A DNA stretch of 64,000 nt from Impatiens glandulifera (Eukaryota > Streptophyta > Magnoliopsida > Ericales > Balsaminaceae), in assembly GCF_907164915.1 (NCBI RefSeq), contig NC_061867.1, positions 2,924,192 through 2,988,191 of the forward strand, read 5' to 3'. A program made the position numbers and the translations under genes. This document shows positions 24,559-34,321 of this stretch, in pieces. The notes below the pieces were generated by a model. It was not told where the DNA came from. It did not search any database and saw only the letters and a list, made by a program, of their open reading frames with translations. The first letter of the stretch is position 1, and every line of letters starts with the position of its first letter.

Positions 24559-25111
24559 TTAACATCTACTTAGACCATATACAGGAATTATGTTAATCTG
24601 CTGATAATTGGAATAAGAAAATCTTATTGACTCTTGAGGGTATACAGTCCCCGCCTCCTTAAGAATACAATTTCCTCCCCCATTCACCATGATTGGACCT
24701 GGCTTGTAAATGATGGCACTTTGTAAACCATTGCATCTCAAGTTCACTTCAGCTTGAGCACATCTACATGTGTTTGTAATAGTTACATCCCAAGCTGGTA
24801 CTTTTGATGATGCGGGTGTTTGTGTTACTTGTATAGTGCTAATTGGACACTCAGCTGCGCGCATATTAGACGTTAATCGTATTGTGAGTGATTTTATGGA
24901 TTCAATTATTAAAACTAAAAAATAAATAAATCAATTTTTACCTTGATTGGGAATTGTCAAGTTAGCATCTATTAAAATGATACCTATTCATAATGAGAAG
25001 AAAAAAACAATAAAAAAACAATTTTAAATAAAAATAACAGACTAGAGATGGTGGAATAAAAATACCACAAAATAGTACAACAAAGAAACATCCAAGCTTA
25101 ACACCTTCCAT
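24559..25111 (-). CDS. TPD1-like small cysteine-rich secreted protein, copy II
   Basis: Exons are 25111-25066, 24983-24942 and 24854-24559, giving 127 aa with the same intron phases as copy I. The signal peptide and all six Cys are intact. It differs from copies I and IV by Asn-Thr-Cys, Gln-Ser-Ala and an Ile-to-Met change in PIMVNG, and shares these with the frameshifted copy III. The signal exon also has Asp for Glu (LIDA). A secreted ligand role is inferred from the TPD1 family; expression is unknown. Confidence 0.82.
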
Positions 25112-25129
25112 TGAAATTGAAATCAATGT

Positions 25130-27777
25130 ATTCTATTCTTAATTATAAATATATTATGAGAAAGTTTGTGTTTTCTCTAGTGGCCTATTGTTGTTTATAT
25201 ATAAAATTGAATGCATTAAAATGGGAAAATATTAATAAGCCTAATTATGTTAATCTTGAAATAAATTAATGGTTATTATCATTATTTATTTATTTATTTC
25301 CTAAACAACGAGTAAATCTGAAAAAGATTTATAAAATGTTTAAGAGGTGTTAGTTAAAAATAATAATTAATTATTTTTAGATTCTGATTTATTACCTTTA
25401 AATAATTATTAATATTGTTTTTATTATTATTCCTTTTATTTAATATTTTTTTACTATATTTAGGTAATTTGCTAAATTTGCAATATTATATCTTTATATA
25501 ATGTCGGGGTAAAGATGGGTTAATTCATATATACACCTCTTCAATTATGTACAAATTTTCAAATTAATCCTTAAAATATGTATTTCTTGAATTCTCTAAA
25601 AGAATATTAATTCTTTTTTAATAAAAAGTTTAATACTTAATTTTTTTTAGTTTATAATATGTAATGTTATTACGATGTAAACACAATAATATAAATATAT
25701 ATATAAGGTGTTTAAAAAAATGGAGATAAATTTGGGAATATTAAAAATATGTACGGGTAAAAATGTTACTGTTTATCAATGAGCAAAGAAATCAGTTCCA
25801 CAATATACTTTAAAAAAAATTGACCTACACATAAGATTTATTTTTCCGAGTTCTTCTGAAAGTGCTAAAGAATGATGGAAGCTTAGAAGATGGAGTTGAT
25901 TTTGTCTATTTTAATGATGAATTTAATTAATAACAAAGAGTTCTATTAAAAGAATTTTTTTTTGCATTAATTTTTACATTTGATATTGTACAAATAATAA
26001 TAGAACTAGTTATAAAGTTAGAGATTCCTGGTGTGTGCAATGTTTGCATTGGCTAAAACCCACACTATATGAATGTAGACATGTAGTTTACTTTAGGGAG
26101 TATCCTGCAATATATTATTATCATTCTAATAGGTTAGACAAGATTATTGTAAAAACATTTTAAAAACAGTAAACCTATATTGGATAAAATTATTTCACCA
26201 TAACAATGCAACTTTATTTAGATAGAAAAATTTAAGATAATGTCTTTATTTCACAATAAATCATGCATTAAAAAATATCTCTATGTGGAAAATGCTTGTT
26301 TTTAAATAGAGAAAACAATAAATATTGTTTGTACGCATTTTATGTTGTCCTCGTGTTTTTTAAAAACCTTTGGTTTATTCGTAAGGATAATGTCATAATA
26401 CTTCTTTCCATTCGAAAGACTCATTTTAAGATGGTTTTTACAATTCAAAAATTGGTTGGTCTCATACTTTACTTATCATTTCGTGTGCTTTGCCTATGGA
26501 AGGGACGCAACGAAGGACTTCAATGACTGACACAACCTCGGATACGCATTTTATGAAAAAGATTTTCTACAAAAGTTATGTTATAAATTCCTTGCTTACA
26601 ATTGCTCTGAATCACATAAAAAGTAGTTAGAAAGACTATCATTTCGAAAGTTGTCATGTGTTAATGATGAGGAAAAAAATACTTTTATAGCATATATTTA
26701 TTTTTATTTGGCTCGTACATGTCTTAGATTAGTACGTACAATTACGTATTAAGATAATTGACTTAGAGAGTCGTCACTTTAGTATATTTCACAAAGATAC
26801 TAAATAAAAGAAAATCAAATATTTGTTTTTAAGGGTCCAGTGCATTACGCATTAGGAAAGGGTCTACGACGTAATATCCTATGGGCTTATGATGATGGAC
26901 AGTCTCTACTCAAACATAATTGGCCATTGATTATTTGAGAGGATTGTGACACATGCGTTATGATTTCAGAACTTTTATGTTTTTGCGATTATCCTTTCTT
27001 GTGTCTAATCTAATGGCTAGCCCAATTCCTTTCTTAGAAATGACTATAAACGTCCATTATGTTTAGATAAGGTTGAGAAAATATAGCCAAAAATGTGTTT
27101 CGATCACAAGAATAACACAAATGTGATGTAAATAAATCACATATTTCTTTCTTGGAGATCAATCTATAGATTCTTGTAGAAAGAAATTCACGAATGTCGG
27201 AAAGTTTGCATGGAGAATTTTAATATATTGAAGCCCCATGTATGAAGATTTGTATACATGTCATGAATAAATTTAAGAGCACGGTACACATGAGTTTGGA
27301 TTTTTTTGAGCGATAGAATTCCATATGTGAAAAACAGTTTTATTCCAAATGTTCCCTAAAATTTTGAAATATTTTGTGCAGGTCAAAATATTTTTTTGGA
27401 CATCATGTAAATGTTTTATAATTTCTAGAATTCGAGAAATCATTTTTCAAAGATAGACTATTTTTCAAACAAGTCCTAATGTTGCGGAAAAATAATATTT
27501 TTGACCATCATGCATTTTTGAGATTTTTCTAAAATGATTTAGAAGCTTCAATCCATAAAAGAGGTTGTTTAATGTTAGAAGAACCAAACAAGCCTTAATT
27601 AATTTCTAGAATTTTGAAATTTAAATTTTGTGATCAAAATTGTATCTTAAGAAAATTCGACGGTTGATTTGGACGTTGACAAATAATTTAGGGGATGAAA
27701 TAATTTTGAATTATTTAATATAATTCTAAATTAAAATTTCAGGGTGAAAATTGGACTTAAAAAAGTTGGGAAATTTG
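25130..27777. other. AT-rich unit block, left of the MULE insertion
   Basis: Paralogue of 17340-19560. No gene is supported. It is interrupted by an insert (26623-27077) and, at its right end, by the MULE; the rest of the block resumes at 39868. Confidence 0.55.
26623..27077. mobile_element. 455-bp insert specific to unit II, possible LTR-retrotransposon leader fragment
   Basis: The flanks (CACATAAAAA and ATATAGCCAAAAATGTG) are contiguous in unit I at about 18825-18845, so this stretch is an insertion. It contains an AGAGTCGTCAC motif followed by AAGGGTCTACGACGTAAT, which recalls the primer-site-proximal leader of plant Ty3/gypsy or LARD elements (GAGTCGCCACC..). No LTR, coding frame or clear target duplication was found. 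Confidence 0.4.
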
Positions 27778-27904
27778 ATGAAATGGCCCCCATAACAGGG
27801 GAAATTCCAAAAAGGGCCCCCGCCCACTAAAGTTGGCAAAAAGGGCCCTTTCGCCCTGCGAAATGTCGGAAATACCCCTTCCGCGCCATTTCTTACGCTC
27901 AAAG

Positions 27905-28088
27905 ACGCGAATTACCAATCTCGCGATTCATCTAAATCGCGGTGATTAACTCACGCGATTTAGATGAATCGCGAGATTGGTAATTCGCGTTTTTAAATGT
28001 ACGCGATTTACCATGCACGCGATTTAATCTAAATCGCGGTGATGAACTCACGCGATTCAGATTAAATCGCGTCCATGGTAAATCGCGT
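27905..28088. repeat. Pair of long hairpins in the left TIR
   Basis: Hairpin 1 has perfect 37-bp arms, 27905-27941 and 27954-27990, with a 12-nt spacer. Hairpin 2 has 38-bp arms, 28001-28038 and 28051-28088, with two mismatches and a 12-nt spacer. Both arms end in CGCG. They lie directly upstream of the TATA box. Confidence 0.92.
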
Positions 28089-28098
28089 CTTTAGTCTT

Positions 28099-28105
28099 AT
28101 ATATA
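28099..28105 (+). promoter_or_regulatory. TIR-borne TATA box for the BRCT gene
   Basis: TATATAA lies just downstream of the hairpins. A probable leader follows with a splice donor at 28289 (CATCAG then GTCAGT), giving a 646-bp leader intron to an acceptor at 28934. Confidence 0.55.
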
Positions 28106-28289
28106 ATTTTCACGCCCTAATTTTAAACAAAACCTCCCCGATTCTCCCTCCCACTCCGACTGCGGCCGACATCCATCAAGATCATCGTTCCTCAACATCA
28201 GCGTTCCTCAACATCATTGTTCCTCAACATCATCGTTCCTCAACATCATCGGGATCCTTCCAACATCATCGTTCTTCAACATCATCAGG

Positions 28290-28900
28290 TCAGTTTAGGG
28301 CTTAGGGTTTAGACTTAGGTTTTGATGTATATTTACCGTTTATATTCATGTATATGGATGTATTTAGGGTTAAAGGTTTGTTTTTGATGTATATTATGCC
28401 GTTTCCTATGTATATCGAAGTTTTTGGGTTTAGGGTTAGGTTTTGATGTATATTTACCGTTTATATTCATGGATATTGGTGTATTTAGGGGTAAAGGTTT
28501 GGTTTTGATGTATATTATGCCGTTTCCTATGTATATCGAAGTATTTGGGTTTAGGGTTAGGTTTCGATGTATATTCTGCCATTTATATGGATGTATTTAG
28601 GTTTAGGGTTTGGTTTTGATGTATATTATGCTGTTTATAATGGATATTGATGTATTTAGGTTTATGGTTAGGTTTTGATGTATATTTTGCCATTTATATT
28701 GATAGATATTATAGTATTTATGTTTAGGGTTAGGTTTCGATGTATATTCTGCCATTCATATTCATGGATATTGTTGTATTTAGGGTTTAAGGTTTGGTTT
28801 TCCTATATATACTGATTGATTGTTGATTTTCAATTACATGAATATTGTATGGTTAGCTATTGATGTATATTCTGCTGTTTATAATGATGGATATTGTAGT
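28290..28900. repeat. 121-bp higher-order minisatellite in the BRCT gene leader intron
   Basis: Blocks of GGTTTTGATGTATATTTACC and TTTAGGGTTAGG repeat with a unit of about 60 bp and a 121-bp higher-order period (for example starts at 28317 and 28438). The corresponding right-side intron (about 39180-39318) has only one or two copies, so the expansion happened on the left after the TIRs diverged. A CATCATCGTTCCTCAA-type short repeat at 28180-28285 precedes it. Confidence 0.75.
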
Positions 28901-28947
28901 ATTTAGATCAGGAGCTGCCGTGTGGTTTTCTCAGTTCGTTCAACAAA

Positions 28948-29952
28948 ATGGTATGTATTAAAATGGATTTTAATAAAATTGTTTTCTCAGTTCGTTCAAC
29001 TCTTTTTTTTTTATAATATGCAGGCAACAAACACTGTTATGACCTTATGTCCCAATCAATTATCACCTGAAAATAATGTATGTTCTATTCTCTCTACTAT
29101 GTCCATATTAACTAGTTTTGTATGTAATAACCATTATATTATTGTTTTACACAGTTGTTGATAGTTGAATTTGCTCGCACTTTTGGTGCAAGGGTGTCTC
29201 CGAAGTGGAGAGAAGATGTAACTCATGTTATTGCTTACACTGATCCCAATGGTGCATGCGGCCGAACTCAAAAAGTATTGAAGGCAATTCTGAACGGGAA
29301 ATGGGTCCTTACTATTGATTGTGAGTCTCTGTTAACAAGATTATTTTCATACATATGTCTGTTAAATTAGATTAAAAATTATTTTCATACACATTTGTTT
29401 AGGGATAAAATCATCATTGGAAACAGAAAACTGTGTTGATGAGGAACCTTATGAGGTTAAACATGATAATCATGGAGCCCAAGGTGGTCCTAGAAAAGGC
29501 AGACTTCTGTTGTTGAATAATGTGAGTTTGGTATTATTCCTCCTATCTGTACTTTTTCTTTTTTTGCATGATAACTGAAATTATCTTCTTTGTTGGTTTT
29601 TCAGCGTTCGAAACTGTTCGACGGTTACATTTTTATATTTGTAGGGAATTTCAACACACTTTACAAACAGGATCTCATTGAGTTAATAGTTGCTGGAGGT
29701 GGTACTATTAAAGAATCGGATAATCCAGATTATCCATTTGCTGAGCCAAGGGATGCGAAAACTATAATAGTATACTTCGAGATAGACAGCAGGTATCGAT
29801 CAATTGAAGAAAAGGATTTTGATGTTCTCCCCGACAATTGGCTTTTTGAGACAGCGGCTGCTTTGTCAAGCATATTGGATGAACATGTTGTTCCTCATAC
29901 AAAGTTGCTTCAATCTGTTGCTGCTTGTGATTTGCAGCATTTGCTTACTTAA
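28948..29952 (+). CDS. Tandem-BRCT protein captured by the MULE (BRCA1/BARD1 C-terminus type)
   Basis: Exons are 28948-28950 (ATG alone), 29024-29077, 29155-29320, 29403-29521 and 29605-29952; all introns have GT-AG ends and the spliced frame is 229 aa. Residues about 20-90 form a first BRCT domain (FARTFGARVSPKW, DVTHVIA, NGACGRTQKVLKAILNGKWV, IDWIKSSLE). The linker VDEEPYEV..DNHG and GRLLLLNN leads to a second BRCT (SKLFDGYIFIFVGNF, LIVAGGGTI, DNWLFETA) ending in VVPHTKLLQSVAAC. These match the C-terminal phospho-peptide-binding BRCT pair of plant BRCA1/BARD1; RING and PHD parts are absent. It is inside the MULE and uses the left TIR promoter, so it reads as a captured gene tail with a new ATG exon. 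DNA-damage or chromatin interference is speculative. Confidence 0.85.
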
Positions 29953-30241
29953 TTTGGAGTTGTTTAGACTTACTGTTCTTCTTCTATTTATGGCTTATTT
30001 TTGATACTTATGATATTTATGGTTTATAACAATACTTAATTTTGATATTTATGATTTATGGTGGTTTATATTACTGAATATTCTTCTATTTATGCTTTAT
30101 TACTTATGTTAACAATATCATAACTTATCCTCATAACTCACGTGTATTGTGTATAATCAAACAACAAGGAACAATGTTGTTATTCACGCATATTCGCCAC
30201 ATAACTCAAACAACAAGGAACAATGTTGCTATTCACGTACT

Positions 30242-30415
30242 TCATCTAAAACGCGTGAATAAACTCACGCGTATTATATGAAACGCGTGAATGCATTTCA
30301 CATTAAAACGCGTGAGTTTATTCACGTGTTTTAGATGAAACACGTGAATGCATTTCTCAATAAAACGCGTGAGTTTATTCACGTGTTTTATATGAAACAC
30401 GTGAATAACAATTCA
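30242..30415. repeat. Internal hairpin cassette upstream of the transposase
   Basis: Arms 30242-30271 and 30309-30338 are inverse complements with one mismatch; further CGCGTGAGTTTATTCACGTG-type palindromes follow up to 30415. The spacing and core (CGCG around an AACTCA/GAGTTTATTC spacer) resemble the TIR hairpins, so this may be a diverged internal copy of the TIR promoter module. Confidence 0.8.
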
Positions 30416-30427
30416 CGTCTTTCATCG

Positions 30428-30433
30428 TATATA
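30428..30433 (+). promoter_or_regulatory. TATA box of the transposase gene
   Basis: TATATA lies directly after the hairpin cassette and is followed by TGTGCCCTAATTTATAAC, resembling the CACGCCCTAATTTTAAAC that follows the TIR TATA box. The ATG lies about 205 bp downstream. Confidence 0.55.
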
Positions 30434-30637
30434 TTATTTTTGTGCCCTAATTTATAACAAACTCACGAATCCTTAATTTCCCCTTCTCTCTTCTCTCGCT
30501 TTCGCCACTCCGACTCGACCCTCCCCTGAAGAACTCCACCACGAGCAGCAGCAGCGGACGACTACGACGACACCACGATACCCTGAAGAACTCGACCACG
30601 AGCAGCAGCAGCTTACCCACCACTCTTCGTTCTCAAA

Positions 30638-33600
30638 ATGGGTATGTTTATTTAATATTTAAAATGCTATTCAAATAAAGTAAGGGTAATTTGTGGATGA
30701 TTGAAATGATTTGCTTAAATCTGAATAACCCTTCCTCAAACGAGGCCTTGATTTGGGTATTAGCTTCGTTTTAGTGCATAGAAAGTCTTATTGAGTTATT
30801 GTCTTGGAATTTGTTTATCAGGACGTTGTTTAAGTTCCACAGTTCTTATAGTTACAAGACCTTTTTGTTTAGGTTCCACAGTTCTTGAGTTATCTTGTTA
30901 TTCTAGTATTAAGGTTTAGGGTTTGCATGCTGGCATAGTGTAGTTGATTTCACTCAATACTATCTTGTTATTCTAGTATTGAGGTAGAGTTTACTGGTAT
31001 GTTTCGTGGAGATACAATGTTCCAAGAATTAACCACAAGTTTGCTTCAATGGACCTATTGTATAGGGAGCTCTTATCCCATTAGATTCATTGAAGCAAAC
31101 TTATGGTAAAAAGTTGCGGCATTGGATTTCCTGAAACTCTACGAGCAAACTCTCCTCGGTTATGGTAATGTTGTTGAACTGTTTTCAATTCTTGTGATGT
31201 TGTTGAACTGTTTTCAATTGCAGCTCAAGTACCTGTACTTCTTTACTTTGATGGAGAGTGGAAAACTACGGACGATCTTACTCATTTTTCTGCAAAGTCA
31301 AACAGCGGTATGATTGTTCCCCAAAATTCTACTTATGCCCAATTAGTTGATCAAATTTATTCTGCTACCGATGTTGACAAATCTAGATATGATTTATTGC
31401 TTCAAGCCAAGTATAATGCTCCTGGCATGATTGCCAAATTTTCTTATATAACTGATATAAAAAAAGATGTGGATGTGGAGTTCTTTTTACATGAAGCAGT
31501 TTCAGTCCACAACCGCACTCCATTGTGTGTATCCTTAGTAGAGAAGTCACTACCAACTCAAGAAAGTGTAGCTGTTCCAGAAATTGATGACCCCGACGTC
31601 TTCCCGATGCAGCGTGAGGTTTTCTTTGAAAATGACATTGAAGATGAACATTTGCGTCTGAATGTGGGGGATGATGCTGATGATGATTGGGTTCCTATTA
31701 CCCAACCTAGTAGTTCTGATTGGGTTCCTAGTACCAATCCAAATCCAAGCGGTTCTTGGGTTCCTAGTACACAACAAAACAATGTTGTTGTTCGTACTCA
31801 ACCAAGCTGCAGTGAATGGGTTGCTAGTAGCATACCAAGTAGTGAAAATCCTTTACATGAGGCAGTAAGTACCGGAATCGGATTGGAAGTCGGTTCTTTG
31901 TTTGAGAATAAAAAAGAACTTCAGCTGAGGTTATATAAATATGCCATGACTAATCATTTTGAATTCAAAGTGTTGAAGTCAAAAAAAGAACTTTGGGTTG
32001 TGAAATGTTTGGATAAGAATTGCAAGTGGAGACTGCGTGCTGTCAGAGTAAATTCCTCGGAAATGTTTGAGATTCGTAAATTCGTAAAAGATCATACCTG
32101 TTCAATTGTGACGAGGCAAGAGAATCAAAGGCCAGCACCAGCATGGGTGTTTGGGGAATGCATGAAGAGCAAGTACATGGACCATCACCATGACCACATG
32201 CCCAAGAAAATAATGGAAGACATACAGACTACTTATGGAATAAAGTTGTCTTATAATAAGGCTTGGCGGTCTAGAGAAAAGGCCCTAATGGCGGTGCGAG
32301 GAACTGTAGAAGATTCTTACGGTAAATTGCCATCATACCTGTACATGTTGGAGAAGAACAATCCGGGTACCATAACAGACATCCAGACGGATGAGCACGG
32401 TCATTTCAGGTATATGTTCATGTCCTTAGGCTGCTCAATTAGGGGTTTCAAAAACTGTTGTCGTCCAGTATTGTGCGTCGATGCCAGTTTTCTTAAGCAC
32501 AAGGTTGGAGGTCAGCTATTGGTGGCGATAGCATTAGATGCGAATGAACAACTCTATCCTGTTGCATTCGGCGTTGTTGATTCTGAAAATAACAACTCCT
32601 GGACTTATTTCATGCAAAAACTTAGAGATGCAATTGGATTGGTTGATGATCTCGTGTTTGTATCTGATAGACACCCAAGCATCGCCAATGCCTTGTGTGC
32701 TGTTTTTCCAGAAGCTGACCACGGTGCGTGCACATATCATATCAAGATGAATATTATGGCCAAATTCAAAACCGATCACTGCCACGCCGAGTTTGGTTTG
32801 GCTTCTCAAGCATACACAATCTTGAAGTTTAATCAGCATTTTGACAAGATCAATGCTAAGGACCCTCGTATTGCTATGTATTTGGCAGATATTGGGTTTG
32901 AGAGATGGAGTCGTGCATTTTTTCCGGGTAAACGATACAATCAAATGACAAGTAATTACGCTGAGAGCTTCAATAGTCAAAGTAGGGAAGCTAGAAAGTA
33001 TCCCATATCAATCTTAGCTGATTATTTAAGATTCACATTACAAGATTGGTTTAACAGTCGAAGAGAAAAAGCTTCCAATCACAATGAACGTTTATCTTTT
33101 TATTATGAAAAGTTCTTACGTGATCAAGCTGAGAAGGCCAGATTATATAACGTTCATCCACTTAACCGTTTCGAGTTTTATGTCCATGACGGTGAATCTG
33201 ATTATAAAGTTGACTTGAGAGGAATGAGTTGTAGTTGTAGGGTATTTGATGTATCTGGTCTTCCTTGCACTCATGCCCTGGCTGCATCACGTACCCATAG
33301 ATTGGATGCCTATGAGTTCTGCTCAAGGTTTACTTTAGATTATTTGCTATTGAATTTATCTAACTAACTTTATTTCTCACATGTTCAATTGTTATGTTTC
33401 AGGTATTACTCAAGTGAAATGTGGGTCAATGCTTACGCGGAAACAATATATCCAGTTTGTCATGAAGAGTATTGGGATATTCCAGAACATATCAAACAAC
33501 GAGTGTGCCTTAAACCACCTGTTAAGGTTAAGAAAGGGCGTCCTCAAACAAAGCGTAGGTCATCCCAAGGTGAAATTCGTAAGGTGCCGAGAAGATGTAG

Positions 33601-33721
33601 CTCATGTGGTGGTCAGGGTCACAACAGGGCAACATGCAAATCTGTAATGCCTGCACCCTCTACTGCAAGAGCTGCAAGAGCATCATCATCTCAGCCGCCA
33701 TCATCTCAGCCACAAACATGA
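30638..33721 (+). CDS. mudrA-like: MuDR-type MULE transposase
   Basis: Exons are 30638-30641 (ATGG), 31224-33327 and 33403-33721, with introns GTATGT..TTGCAG and GTTTAC..TTTCAG; the spliced frame is open for 808 aa. The N-terminus MAQVPVLLYFDGEW is the usual MuDR start. A repetitive linker with WVPST motifs lies around residues 140-210, followed by the MuDR plant domain (ENKKELQLRLYKYA). The MULE DDE core has Asp421 (VLCVDASF), Asp483 (FVSDRHPS) and Glu582 (SNYAESFN), with CTYH between. A SWIM zinc finger starts at Cys671 (MSCSCRVF..LPCTHA), and a CCHC knuckle at Cys768 (CSSCGGQGHNRATC). A Ser/Gln/Pro-rich tail ends the protein. It would bind the TIRs and mobilise the element. No lesion was seen. 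The single-frame reading ending at 33367 loses the zinc knuckle and is rejected. Confidence 0.92.
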
Positions 33722-34321
33722 ATATTGTCTGTGCAAACATGAATATTGTCTGTGCAATTTTGAATATTGTATACTGATTATTGTTGTTGGTTTTCGAATA
33801 TTGTATGCTGATTGATTGTTGTTGGTTTTCGAATATTGTATGGTGATTGAAATTTGTATACAGATATTTCCATACAGGTTGGCCATACAGTGAGTGACTC
33901 ACGCATATATATTGCACAATGCTAATTCACGTGTATTGTATTGTAATACGCGTGATTCATAATTCACGTGTATTGTAATGTAATTCACGTGTATTGTAAT
34001 ATTACAATACACGTGAGTTATGAATCACGCGTATTACAATACAATACACGTGAATTATATTACAACCACGTGAATTATATTGGGATATTCCAGAACACAA
34101 TACACGTAATACACGTGTTTATATAATTCACGTGAATTATATTACAATACACGTGAATTTTATGATACCTATTACAACCACGTGAAATAATTCAGTGTTT
34201 ACAAAACAATATACTGAAATAATTCAGTGTTTACAAAACAATATACAACAATAATTCAGTGTTTACAAAACATGTTACAACAATAATTCAGTGTTTACAA
34301 AACAATATACAACAACAATAT
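33722..34321. terminator. Convergent 3' region of transposase and ULP genes with a long palindrome
   Basis: The two genes converge here. A hairpin with 38-bp arms (33942-33979 and 34001-34038, one mismatch) is surrounded by further CACGTG/CGCGTG inverted repeats up to about 34190. From 34188 to 34310 an AT-rich ~34-bp unit (AATAATTCAGTGTTTACAAA) repeats four times. A role in 3' end formation or insulation is inferred from position only. Confidence 0.5.

Larger units (their letters stand above)
27778..28165 (+). repeat. MULE left terminal inverted repeat
   Basis: Matches the inverse of 39472-39859 with few substitutions. It contains two long hairpins (27905-27990 and 28001-28088), then a TATA box at 28099-28105 and the start of a transcribed leader. 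A shorter, more diverged match continues into the first intron on both sides (GTTTAGGGCTTA). Confidence 0.88.
29953..30637. other. Spacer, hairpins and promoter of the transposase gene
   Basis: AT-rich 3' flank of the BRCT gene, then from about 30150 CACGTG/CGCGTG-rich inverted repeats, a TATA box and a leader containing GACGACTAC- and GAGCAGCAG-type short repeats. Confidence 0.6.

Noticed and set aside
31122..31313. Plus-strand frame upstream of the transposase
   Set aside because: It spans the proposed first intron; the other frame after the acceptor at 31223 gives the conserved MuDR start.
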